Source of the DNA: Microbacteriaceae bacterium VKM Ac-2854
GTDB lineage: Bacteria; Actinomycetota; Actinomycetes; Actinomycetales; Microbacteriaceae
Assembly: GCA_013205085.1 (NCBI GenBank)
Contig: JABMLH010000006.1
Span: forward strand, 186,001 to 250,000
DNA: 64,000 nt
Reading direction: 5' to 3'
Each line of letters begins with the position of its first letter. The first letter of the stretch is position 1. The translations under genes were made by a program, and so were the position numbers. The notes under the pieces are model-generated. The model did no database searches. It was given only the letters and a program-made list of their open reading frames with translations, and was not told the DNA's origin. Positions 1 to 7,466 of this stretch are shown here, one piece after another.

Positions 1-663
1 TCCCGAGCAGCGATCCTCGAACAGGTCGACGCATCGCTGCGTCGGCTCGGCACCGACTACATCGACGTCTACTACATCCACCGCTTCGACAGCGACACCC
101 CAGTCGAGGAGACGATGCAGGCGCTCGATGACGTCGTCCGCTCCGGAAAGGTCCGCTACGTCGGCGCCTCCTCGATGTACGCGTGGCAGTTCGCGAAGCT
201 GCAGACCGCCGCTGCAGTGGGCGGTTGGACGCCGTTCGTTGCGATGGAGGACCAGTACAACCTGCTCAAGCGCGAGGAGGAGCGCGAGATGATCCCGATG
301 TGTCTGGACACCGGCGTGGGCCTCACCCCCTACTCCCCCAACGGCAAGGGCCGGCTCACCCGCCCGCGCGGGCAGGACACCGCACGCTCGCGCACCGACG
401 ACGTCGCGAAGGCGTTCGACACCGACGCCGACGGTGCCGTCATCGACGTCGTTGAACAGATCGCGCGCGAGCGCGAGGTGCCGATGGCACGGATCGCCCT
501 CGCCTGGGTGCTCGCGCGACCGGTCGTGGCCGCCCCGATCGTCGGCGCCACGAAGCCGCATCACCTGCCGGACGCCGTCGCTGCCCTGGACGTGCGCCTC
601 ACCGACGACGAGATCGCCCGGCTCGAGGCCCCGTACGTCACCCAGGAGCCGTTCTGGTGGTGA
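1..663 (+). CDS. aldo/keto reductase, 5'-truncated by window edge
   Basis: The frame is open from base 1 and ends in TGA at 661-663, giving the last 220 residues of an NADPH-dependent aldo/keto reductase. Visible family marks are the segment LGTDYIDVYYIHRFD, which matches the TIM-barrel strand usually read as YIDLYxxHxxD, then GKVRYVGASS, and a C-terminal cofactor region PIVGATKPHHL. The N-terminal catalytic Asp/Tyr/Lys lie outside the window. The class resembles the potassium-channel-beta-like, multi-substrate reductases. Substrate cannot be told. No obvious operon partner follows. Confidence 0.9.
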   Translation, partial: SRAAILEQVDASLRRLGTDYIDVYYIHRFDSDTPVEETMQALDDVVRSGKVRYVGASSMYAWQFAKLQTAAAVGGWTPFVAMEDQYNLLKREEEREMIPMCLDTGVGLTPYSPNGKGRLTRPRGQDTARSRTDDVAKAFDTDADGAVIDVVEQIAREREVPMARIALAWVLARPVVAAPIVGATKPHHLPDAVAALDVRLTDDEIARLEAPYVTQEPFWW

Positions 664-749
664 CGCGGGGTCGCGGAGAGGCCGGGCCTGCCCTGTGACC
701 GGAAGTCGCCGCGACGGTGGCGGGACGTCTCCTCCTCCACAGGGTGGAT

Positions 750-765
750 TCGAGCACATGTTCTA
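750..765. promoter_or_regulatory. SOS (LexA)-like box
   Basis: TCGAGCACATGTTCTA differs at two positions from the actinobacterial LexA operator TCGAACNNNNGTTCGA. It lies 54 bases before the ATG of a DUF222 gene remnant. In Mycobacterium tuberculosis several DUF222/13E12 repeat genes are known SOS targets, so the position is meaningful. Function is inferred only. Confidence 0.45.
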
Positions 766-819
766 GTGTTTTGAGATTGCGGCCTTTCGAGAGTCGCTCA
801 CTTGAGCTACTATATCGGT

Positions 820-912
820 ATGGGAACCAGGACACAGCTCGCCGAAACGGTGAGCACCGCACGCGACGCACTGCAGGAGGCAGTGGACGTCGCCTTCGAA
901 TCCGTGCCGACC
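820..912 (+). pseudogene. 5' remnant of a DUF222/HNH (13E12-type) gene
   Basis: Thirty-one codons beginning MGTRTQLAETVSTARDALQ align without gaps to the N-terminus of the long DUF222/HNH gene elsewhere in this window (LTEQVGTARTALGTAVHTAF, start at 48468 on the minus strand). Shared positions include TARxAL, AV and AF. After about codon 31 similarity stops and the frame runs into the palindrome array. A TATATCG-like -10 at 811-817 and an SOS-like box precede it. I read it as the dead 5' end of a third DUF222 copy. Confidence 0.55.
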
Positions 913-981
913 CGGCCGGAGACCCGCTCACCGCTCCCGCATCCGCCGGCCCAACCGCGGGTGAGACGCACTCCGTTCAGA

Positions 982-1447
982 GGGTTGTCACTCCGTCCCA
1001 CTCGCAGAGCTCGCAGAACGGACTGACAACCCGCATCCGCCGCCCCGCGTCCGCCGAACCTGCATCCGCCGGGCCTCCCGCGAAGAGGAGGCCACCCTCC
1101 GCAGAGGGTTGTCACTCCGTCCCACTCGCAGAGCTCGCAGAACGGACTGACAACCCGCATCCGCCGCCCCGCGTCCGCCGACCCTGCATCCGCCGGGCCT
1201 CCCGCGAAGAGGAGGCCACCCTCCGCAGAGGGTTGTCACTCCGTCCCACTCGCAGAGCTCGCAGAACGGACTGACAACCCGCATCCGCCGCCCCGCGTCC
1301 GCCGACCCTGCATCCGCCGCTCCGCATCCGCCGCTCCGCATCCGCCGCTCCCGCATCCGCCGGGCCTCCCGCGGATAGGAGGCCACCCTCCCCAGGGGGT
1401 TGTCACTCCGTCACACTCGCAGAGCTCGCAGAACGGACTGACAACCC
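982..1447. repeat. four direct copies of a 51-bp palindromic element
   Basis: The copies lie at 982-1032, 1106-1156, 1230-1280 and 1397-1447. Each has 15-base arms, GGGTTGTCACTCCGT and ACGGACTGACAACCC, which pair at 14 of 15 positions, and a 21-base loop containing CTCGCAGA twice. The first three copies are base-for-base the same and spaced exactly 124 bp apart; the fourth has one loop change and a 167-bp step. Spacers consist of degenerate GCATCCGCC motifs. The block GTGAGACGCACTCC occurs just before copy 1 (961-974) and again after the array (1513-1526). No credible gene lies between 913 and 1612. Confidence 0.85.
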
Positions 1448-1612
1448 GCATCCGCCGCTCCGCGTCCGCCGACCCCGGGTCCACCGCTCGCGCATCCGCC
1501 GGCCCGAACGCGAGTGAGACGCACTCCCTCCAGAGGGCCGCCGGTCCCGAGAGTGAAAAGAAATGAGCCGCCCCGTCGGAACGTTTGTCAGGCGGACGCG
1601 GTAAACAGGAGC

Positions 1613-3019
1613 ATGGAACCGCAGCAGTACGACATCGCCGTCATCGGAGCCGGGCCCGCCGGCACAGCCGCCGCCCTGCGCGCGGCGGAACTCGGGGCCC
1701 GGGTGGTTGTGCTCGAGGCCGGGAAGGTCGGTGGCACCTGCGTCAACACCGGCTGCGTGCCGACGCGGGTGCTCGCTAAGACGGCGCGGATGATCCGCGA
1801 GACGCGCACGGCCGGCGCCTATGGGATCGCGGTCGACGAACCGCTGATCGACTGGCCGCGGACCGTCGCCCGGGTCCGGGAGCGGGTGGACCGCGTCCGG
1901 TCGATCAAGCGCGAGGCCGATCGATTCGCAGCCGCCGGAGTGCAGCTCATCCAGGAGGGCCGCGCGCGATTCGAGAGCGATGACACCCTCGTGCTGGACA
2001 GCGGCCGACGCATCCGCGCCACGGCCGTCATCATCTGCGTCGGCGGCCACTCGCGGCGCCTTCCGGTGCCCGGCGCGGAACTCGCGACCGTGCCGGAGGA
2101 CGTGCTGACGCTGGCCGAACTCCCCCGTCGCGTCGCGGTGATCGGCGGCGGCAACACCGGCGCCCAGCTCGTGACGATCTTCAACGCCTTCGGATCCGAC
2201 GTGACCCTGCTCGACGTCGCCCCGCGCATCCTGACGACCTCCGACGCGTCGATCTCCTCGGCGGTCGCGGCGTCCTTCGTGCAGCAGGGCGTCACGGTGC
2301 GCACCGGGATCGATACGGTCGAGTCGCTCCGGCGCACGGCGGACGGATCGATCGCGCTGCGTTGGCGAGACGACGGCGAGTCGGAGGAGAACGAGTTCGA
2401 CGCGGTGATCATGGCGACGGGGTGGCCGGCCGACGTCGACGACCTCGGACTCGAACGGGCCGGCATCGAGACGGTCCGCTCCGCCATCCCGGCCGACCAG
2501 TACTTCCGCACGATCGTGCCGCACATCTTCGCCGTCGGCGATGCGAACGGACGCGACATGCTCGTCCAGGCCGCGCAGTTCGAGGGCGAAGCCGCGGCGG
2601 AGAACGCCGTGCTCGGCGCGAACCGGCGCACCCCTCACCACCTGCTGCCGGCCGGTGGCTTCACGGATCCCGACTACGCCGGGGTCGGCCTGACGGAGGA
2701 CGAGGCGCGAGCGCGGGATCCCCGATGCGTCGTCGCGACCATCCCCTACGCGCAGATGGATCGGGCGGTGATCGACGACCGCGAGATCGGCTTCCTGAAG
2801 CTGATCGCCGATCGGCGTCGCGAGCTGATCCTCGGCGCCCACGCCGTCGGCGAGAACGCGGTCGAGGTCATCCAGTCCGTCACCACGGCGATGGCGGCCG
2901 GGATCGACGTGTCCACCCTCGCGAATGTGCGCTTCGCGTATCCCACCTACTCGGTGATCATCGGGATGGCCGCGCGCGCCCTCGCCGGGACGCCGGAGGC
3001 GCCCTCGAACCTCGAGTGA
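1613..3019 (+). CDS. FAD-dependent pyridine nucleotide-disulfide oxidoreductase
   Basis: 468 residues of the mercuric reductase/dihydrolipoamide dehydrogenase fold. A Rossmann GAGPAG at residues 12-17 binds FAD, the redox disulfide is GGTCVNTGC (Cys43, Cys48), a second NAD-binding GGGNTGA follows near residue 180, and the FAD motif IFAVGDAN is present. The C-terminal interface reads FAYPTYSVI where classical members have HPTxSE, so the catalytic His-Glu pair is missing. That argues against lipoamide or Hg(II) as substrate. Start chosen at ATG 1613 after AACAGGAG. It lies 94 bp upstream of a LysR gene on the same strand. Confidence 0.85.
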   Translation: MEPQQYDIAVIGAGPAGTAAALRAAELGARVVVLEAGKVGGTCVNTGCVPTRVLAKTARMIRETRTAGAYGIAVDEPLIDWPRTVARVRERVDRVRSIKREADRFAAAGVQLIQEGRARFESDDTLVLDSGRRIRATAVIICVGGHSRRLPVPGAELATVPEDVLTLAELPRRVAVIGGGNTGAQLVTIFNAFGSDVTLLDVAPRILTTSDASISSAVAASFVQQGVTVRTGIDTVESLRRTADGSIALRWRDDGESEENEFDAVIMATGWPADVDDLGLERAGIETVRSAIPADQYFRTIVPHIFAVGDANGRDMLVQAAQFEGEAAAENAVLGANRRTPHHLLPAGGFTDPDYAGVGLTEDEARARDPRCVVATIPYAQMDRAVIDDREIGFLKLIADRRRELILGAHAVGENAVEVIQSVTTAMAAGIDVSTLANVRFAYPTYSVIIGMAARALAGTPEAPSNLE

Positions 3020-3100
3020 CGCTCGGGCTCATGGGACGGGGTCGGAGCGTCGCGGCCACCCGCGTCGGTATCGGCGCACCCACGCCGGAGCGCACGTGGG

Positions 3101-3115
3101 ATAGCTTGTCGCTAT
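3101..3115. promoter_or_regulatory. LysR-type box ATAG-N7-CTAT over the regulator's start
   Basis: ATAG (3101-3104) and CTAT (3112-3115) form the inverted repeat ATAG-N7-CTAT, the T-N11-A architecture of LysR-family operators. The right half overlaps the ATG of the LysR gene at 3114. The same two half-sites with the same spacing recur in front of mesX, which suggests autoregulation by this protein. Confidence 0.6.
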
Positions 3116-4067
3116 GGTCCGGGACGGTCTGAGCGCGACACGTGGCGTCACCCTGCAACAGTTGCGGTACTTCATCGAAGTCGCCGCCGAGGGCTCGATC
3201 AGCGCCGCCGCCGACCTCCTCTACGTGTCGCAGCCCACGATGTCGGCCGCGCTGAAGGATCTCGAGAACCGCACCGGCTGCACCCTGTTCATCCGTTCCG
3301 TCCGCGGGGTCAGGCTGACGGAGGACGGCACCGAGTTCCTCGGCTACGCCCGCCAGGTGGTCGAACAGGCGGAGCTGCTCGAGCAGCGCTACCTCGGTCG
3401 GGCGCCGTCGCGCCGCCTCCTCGCCGTGTCCACCCAGCACTACTCGTTCGTCGTCGACGCCTTCGTGCGGATGGTGAAGGCCTCCGACGCGGCGGAGTAC
3501 GCGTTCAGCCTCCGCGAGACCCGCACCTGGGACATCATCGAGGACGTCCGCACGCTGCGCAGCGAGCTCGGCGTGCTGTACCGCAACGACTTCAATCGCA
3601 ACGTCATCGACAAGCTGCTGCGCGACTCCGGACTCGTGTTCACCCCGCTCTTCCTCGCGACCCCGCACATCTTCATCGCGCGGACGAACCCGCTCGCCGA
3701 ACGCTCGAGCGTCACCCTCGCCGACCTGGAGGAGCTGCCGAGGCTCACCTTCGATCAGGGAGCGAACAACTCGTTCTACTTCGCGGAGGAGATCCTCTCC
3801 ACCCGCTCGTCGAAGCAGGACATCCGGGTGAGCGACCGGGCGACCATCTTCAATCTGATGATCGGTCTCGGCGGATACACCATCTCCACCGGCATCATCT
3901 CGGACGATCTCGACCCGTCCATCATCGCCGTCCCGCTCGACGTCGACGAGCGGATCGAGATCGGCTGGATCGGCCAGTCCTCCATCTCGCTGACCGCGCA
4001 GGCGCAACGTTTCGTGGCGGAGATGCGCGACGTAGTGGCGGATTTCGGGGTCGAACTCCTGACATAG
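3114..4067 (+). CDS. LysR-family transcriptional regulator, likely regulator of mesXD
   Basis: 317 residues. A winged helix-turn-helix occupies residues 13-72 (LQQLRYFIEVAAEGSISAAA, then SQPTMSAALKDLE), followed by an effector-binding domain with the two-lobed LysR fold to the end. It sits 138 bp upstream of mesX-mesD on the same strand. Identical ATAG-N7-CTAT boxes lie at its own start and before mesX, so control of methionine synthesis in response to a sulfur-pathway metabolite is a reasonable inference. The effector is not readable from sequence. Confidence 0.88.
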   Translation: MVRDGLSATRGVTLQQLRYFIEVAAEGSISAAADLLYVSQPTMSAALKDLENRTGCTLFIRSVRGVRLTEDGTEFLGYARQVVEQAELLEQRYLGRAPSRRLLAVSTQHYSFVVDAFVRMVKASDAAEYAFSLRETRTWDIIEDVRTLRSELGVLYRNDFNRNVIDKLLRDSGLVFTPLFLATPHIFIARTNPLAERSSVTLADLEELPRLTFDQGANNSFYFAEEILSTRSSKQDIRVSDRATIFNLMIGLGGYTISTGIISDDLDPSIIAVPLDVDERIEIGWIGQSSISLTAQAQRFVAEMRDVVADFGVELLT

Positions 4068-4071
4068 GAGT

Positions 4072-4090
4072 CCATAGGGTTCGGCTATGG
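4072..4090. promoter_or_regulatory. LysR-type box CCATAG-N7-CTATGG upstream of mesX
   Basis: A perfect six-base inverted repeat with a seven-base spacer; its core ATAG-N7-CTAT is the same as the box at 3101-3115. It lies 116 bases before the mesX start. A further CTATGG with CCATAC 11 bases on (4116-4137), and a direct repeat AGGCATCACA at 4093-4102 and 4191-4200, share this 138-bp region. Confidence 0.65.
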
Positions 4091-4205
4091 CCAGGCATCA
4101 CAGATACCGATGGGGCTATGGCTGGGGGTTGCCCATACGCTGGGATCTCGGCGCCGGAGATGACGCTCTTCGGCCGACCACGAGACTTTGAGGCATCACA
4201 CCAGA

Positions 4206-5195
4206 ATGACGAACGACTGCGCTTTCAGCATCAGTACCACCCGCTTCGACGAGGAGTACTCGCCGTCGTCCCATTCTCGCAACACCACGAACTTCGCGAA
4301 CCTGGCGCGGGGCGAGAACCGCCAGCAGAACCTCCGCAACGCGTTGACGATGATCAACAACCGCTTCAACGACCTGGTGCACTGGGACAATCCCCGGCAG
4401 GATCGCTACGCCGTCGAGCTCGACATCGTCTCGGTCGACCTGCAGATCGATGCGGCCGGCGACGAGGCGGCGTTCCCGATCATCGAGATCCTGGATGTGC
4501 TGATCGTGGACACACAGACCGGTGCGCGTATCGATGGGATCGTGGGCAACAACTTCTCGTCCTACATCCGCGACTACGACTTCAGCGTGCTGCTGCCCGA
4601 ACACGCGGCGAAGGCCACCGGCCAGAGCACCCCGAGCGGCTTCGGTGAGTTGCACGGGCGCATCTTCGAGCGCTTCCTCGACTCCGACGCGTATCGGGAG
4701 CGGTTCTCGCAGCCTCCCGTCATCTGCATCAGCGTCTCGACCTCGCGCACCTATCGTCGGCTCGTGAACGAGCACCCGATCCTCGGTGTCGAGTACCAGC
4801 AGGACGACTACTCCCTGACCGACCAGTACTTCGCGAAGATGGGGCTGAAGGTTCGATACTTCATGCCCCGCGGTGCCGTTGCGCCCCTGGCCTTCTACCA
4901 CCGGGGCGATCTGCTCAACGACTACGCCCCCCTGGCGCTCGCCGGCACCATCAGCACGATGGAGACGTTCCAGAAGATCTACCGCCCGGAGATCTACAAC
5001 GCGAACACGGTGGCTGCGGATGTGTACCAGCCGAGCCTGAAGCACGGCGACTACTCGCAGACGCAGGTCTCCTACGACCGCGTCGAGCGCGATCAGCTGG
5101 CCCGCACCCAGGGCGCGTTCACCGCGAAGACCCTGATGGAGCCGTACGGCGCCGTGCTCGAGCACTGGGCGGCCCGAAGCCCTGTGAGCGCCTGA
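4206..5195 (+). CDS. mesX: DUF1852 protein, MesX component of oxygen-dependent methionine synthase
   Basis: 329 residues matching the DUF1852 family along its length, with the family-typical N-terminal stretches STRFDEEY and TTNFANLARGENRQ and the central LVHWDNPRQDRYAVEL. Genetic work on aerobic bacteria showed that the core methionine synthase MesD needs a DUF1852 partner and oxygen but not methylfolate or cobalamin; the methyl source is unknown. Start taken at ATG 4206, the position matching family members, although the upstream Shine-Dalgarno is weak. It is followed after 76 bp by mesD and the two are probably cotranscribed. Confidence 0.88.
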   Translation: MTNDCAFSISTTRFDEEYSPSSHSRNTTNFANLARGENRQQNLRNALTMINNRFNDLVHWDNPRQDRYAVELDIVSVDLQIDAAGDEAAFPIIEILDVLIVDTQTGARIDGIVGNNFSSYIRDYDFSVLLPEHAAKATGQSTPSGFGELHGRIFERFLDSDAYRERFSQPPVICISVSTSRTYRRLVNEHPILGVEYQQDDYSLTDQYFAKMGLKVRYFMPRGAVAPLAFYHRGDLLNDYAPLALAGTISTMETFQKIYRPEIYNANTVAADVYQPSLKHGDYSQTQVSYDRVERDQLARTQGAFTAKTLMEPYGAVLEHWAARSPVSA

Positions 5196-5256
5196 CACGC
5201 TGACTGCCTGACACGCCGACCGTACGACACGCTGACCGCACGACACGCGCACGACC
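5193..5256. repeat. 16-bp x4 tandem array beginning at the mesX stop
   Basis: Four contiguous degenerate 16-bp units related to TGACACGCTGACTGCC. The TGA that opens unit 1 is the mesX stop codon. The array fills most of the 76-bp gap to mesD and ends 15 bases before its start. Confidence 0.9.
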
Positions 5257-5271
5257 CGCGAGGAATCTCTG

Positions 5272-6297
5272 ATGAACACACTCCTGCCCACCTCGATCGT
5301 CGGCAGCCTGCCCAAGCCCTCCTGGCTCTCGGAGCCGGAGAAACTCTGGTCGCCCTGGAAGCTCGAGGGTGACGAACTGCGCGAGGGAAAACTCGACGCG
5401 CAGGCCCTGGCCGCCGACGAGCAGACCCACGCGGGCCTCGACATCGTCAGCGACGGCGAACAGACCCGCCAGCACTTCGTCACCACGTTCATCGAGGGCC
5501 TCAGCGGGGTCGACTTCGAACGACGCGAGACGGTGCGCATCCGTAACCGCTACGACGCGAGCGTGCCGACGGTGGTCGGTGCGGTGAGCCGGGAGAAGTC
5601 CGTCTTCGCGGACGACGCGAGGAGCCTGCGCGCTCAGACCACCCAGCCGATCAAGTGGGCGCTGCCCGGCCCGATGACGATGATCGACACGCTGTACGAC
5701 GACCACTACAAGAGCCGCGAGAAGCTGGCGTGGGAGTTCGCGACGATCCTGAACCAGGAGGCTCGGGATCTGGAGGCGGCGGGCGTCGACATCATCCAGT
5801 TCGACGAGCCCGCGTTCAACGTGTTCTTCGACGAGGTGAACGACTGGGGCGTCGCCGCGCTGGAGCGTGCGACGGAGGGGCTGCGATGCGAGACCGCGGT
5901 GCACATCTGCTACGGCTACGGCATCAAGGCGAACAACGATTGGAAGGCGACGCTCGGCTCGGAGTGGCGCCAGTACGAGGAGTCGTTCCCCCTGCTGCAG
6001 CAGTCGACGCTCGACATCGTCTCGCTGGAGCGCCACAACTCGCACGTGCCGGTCGAGTTGATCGAGCTGCTGCGCGGCAAGAAGGTGATGGTCGGGGCGA
6101 TCGACGTCGCCAGCAACAGCATCGAGACGCCGGAGGAGGTCGCCGCCACCCTCCGCAGCACGCTGCCCTTCGTCGACGCCGACAAGCTCTACCCGAGCAG
6201 CAACTGCGGCATGGCGCCCCTGCCGCGCCGCGTGGCGCGCGACAAGATGGTCGCGCTCGCCCAGGGTGCACACATCCTGCGCGCAGAACTCTCCTAG
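5272..6297 (+). CDS. mesD: core methionine synthase MesD (MetE C-terminal-like)
   Basis: 341 residues, about the length of only the catalytic half of MetE; the N-terminal folate-binding domain is absent. Zinc ligands can be placed as His211 and Cys213 (VHICYGYG), Glu253 (SLERHNS) and Cys312 (SNCGMAPL), the His-Cys-Glu-Cys set of MetE. The N-terminal TSIVGSLPKPSW is the homocysteine-side motif of the family. Adjacent mesX identifies it as the MesD family of folate-independent synthases, which transfers a methyl group to homocysteine in an oxygen-dependent manner. Shine-Dalgarno GAGGAA precedes ATG 5272. Confidence 0.88.
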   Translation: MNTLLPTSIVGSLPKPSWLSEPEKLWSPWKLEGDELREGKLDAQALAADEQTHAGLDIVSDGEQTRQHFVTTFIEGLSGVDFERRETVRIRNRYDASVPTVVGAVSREKSVFADDARSLRAQTTQPIKWALPGPMTMIDTLYDDHYKSREKLAWEFATILNQEARDLEAAGVDIIQFDEPAFNVFFDEVNDWGVAALERATEGLRCETAVHICYGYGIKANNDWKATLGSEWRQYEESFPLLQQSTLDIVSLERHNSHVPVELIELLRGKKVMVGAIDVASNSIETPEEVAATLRSTLPFVDADKLYPSSNCGMAPLPRRVARDKMVALAQGAHILRAELS

Positions 6298-6435
6298 CTC
6301 GTGCGGGGCCGGGCGTCAGGCTCGAGTTCGCGCTCGGCCTCGGCCTCGGCCTCGGGCTCGGGCGGAGACGGTGCCGAACACCGATCGCCGGGTCCGGCCG
6401 AACTCCGCAGCGCCCCGACCCGGCAGGATGGGCGG

Positions 6436-6879
6436 ATGGAACCCATGCTCGAAGAGACCGTCGCCGCCGATCCCGAGGTGCTCGCGCTCGCAGCCGAGCA
6501 GGAGGCCGAGGTGATGGCCCGCTACGGCGAGGACGACGCCGGCCCAGGGCCCTCGCCGGCCAGCCCCGCCGTGCTGATCCGGATCGACGGACGAGCGGTC
6601 GGCTGCGTCGCGGTCGAGCCGCACGGCGAGGGGCCGGGCGAGATCAAGCGGATGTACGTGCATCCGGAGGCCCGCGGCCGCGGACTCTCGCGGCTGCTGC
6701 TGGAGCGGGCGGAACAGATCGCGGTCCGCGAAGGCATCCGCACGCTGCGCCTCGAGACCGGCACCGAGCAGCCCGAGGCGATCGCGCTGTACCGACGTGC
6801 GGGCTACGGGCCGATCCCGTGCTACGGCTACTGGAAGGACGACCCCAGCACGCGATGCTTCGAGAAGGTGCTCGTGTGA
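6436..6879 (+). CDS. GNAT-family N-acetyltransferase
   Basis: 147 residues. The acetyl-CoA pyrophosphate loop is seen as IKRMYVHPEARGRGLSRLLL (V-x-P-x-x-R-G-x-G), and the C-terminal LYRRAGYGPIPCYGYWKDD is typical of the small PhnO/YjaB-like GNATs. Start ATG 6436 was preferred because upstream codons are low-complexity Ala/Ser/Gly. Acceptor unknown. It converges with arfB across a short hairpin. Confidence 0.85.
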   Translation: MEPMLEETVAADPEVLALAAEQEAEVMARYGEDDAGPGPSPASPAVLIRIDGRAVGCVAVEPHGEGPGEIKRMYVHPEARGRGLSRLLLERAEQIAVREGIRTLRLETGTEQPEAIALYRRAGYGPIPCYGYWKDDPSTRCFEKVLV

Positions 6880-6925
6880 AATGTCGGATGCGAGGCGGTC
6901 CCCGCCCGGGTCGGACGGCGCGACA

Positions 6926-6959
6926 GCGCTGAGCAACACAGCACTCAGCACCTCAGCGC
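6926..6959. terminator. possible bidirectional terminator hairpin
   Basis: GCGCTGAG (6926-6933) pairs with CTCAGCGC (6952-6959) over an 18-base loop, between the convergent GNAT and arfB genes. There is no U-tract, as is common in actinobacteria. Confidence 0.4.
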
Positions 6960-7017
6960 AATGAACGACTGCGCCCCGAACGACCGCGCCACCAACGACC
7001 GCCACCCGGCGCCGCAC

Positions 7018-7440
7018 CTAGTCGGCCGTCGGCCGCCGGCGCTGCTGCTTCGTGTCGGATCGGCGCTGCTTCGCCGCGAGATGCCGCCGTGCCGAGCCCC
7101 GAGTGGGGCGGGTGGCGCGCCGGATGGCGGCGGGCGGCGCCAGCGCGGCGGCCACGAGGGCGCGGAGATGCTCGAGCGCGATCTCGCGGTTGCGCAGCTG
7201 CGAGCGCTGCTGCGACACGGTCACCGTGATCGCCCCCGCGACCGTGTGCCCGGCGAGACGCTGCAGGATGCGCAGCCGCTGCTCATCGCTGAGCGCCGCC
7301 GATCGCGCCGCGTCCCAGGTGAGCTGAACCCGGCTGTCGGAGGTGTTGACGTGCTGCCCACCGGGCCCGGACGAGCGGGAGAACTTCCACTGCAGTTCGG
7401 ACGCCGGGATGGTGAGCTCGTCCGTCACCTCGAGGTCCAT
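7018..7440 (-). CDS. arfB: ArfB peptidyl-tRNA hydrolase, ribosome rescue factor
   Basis: 140 residues. The release-factor catalytic loop GPGGQHVNTSDSRVQL carries the GGQ motif that hydrolyses peptidyl-tRNA, and the tail (AAKQRRSDTKQQRRRP) is the basic extension that enters the empty mRNA channel of stalled ribosomes. Length agrees with ArfB rather than RF1/RF2. It starts 26 bp after the hydroquinone reductase gene on the same strand, so the two are likely cotranscribed. Confidence 0.92.
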   Translation of the reverse strand: MDLEVTDELTIPASELQWKFSRSSGPGGQHVNTSDSRVQLTWDAARSAALSDEQRLRILQRLAGHTVAGAITVTVSQQRSQLRNREIALEHLRALVAAALAPPAAIRRATRPTRGSARRHLAAKQRRSDTKQQRRRPTAD

Positions 7441-7466
7441 GCCGCAAGCCTGCCACGCTGCGGCGA

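Noticed and set aside
982-1447. CRISPR array
   Set aside because: The repeats are long palindromes with unequal, self-similar GC-rich spacers and no cas genes; spacers are built from the same GCATCCGCC motif.
4072-4205. SAM or cobalamin riboswitch before mesX
   Set aside because: No conserved box or multi-stem core could be found; the inverted repeats fit LysR operators instead.
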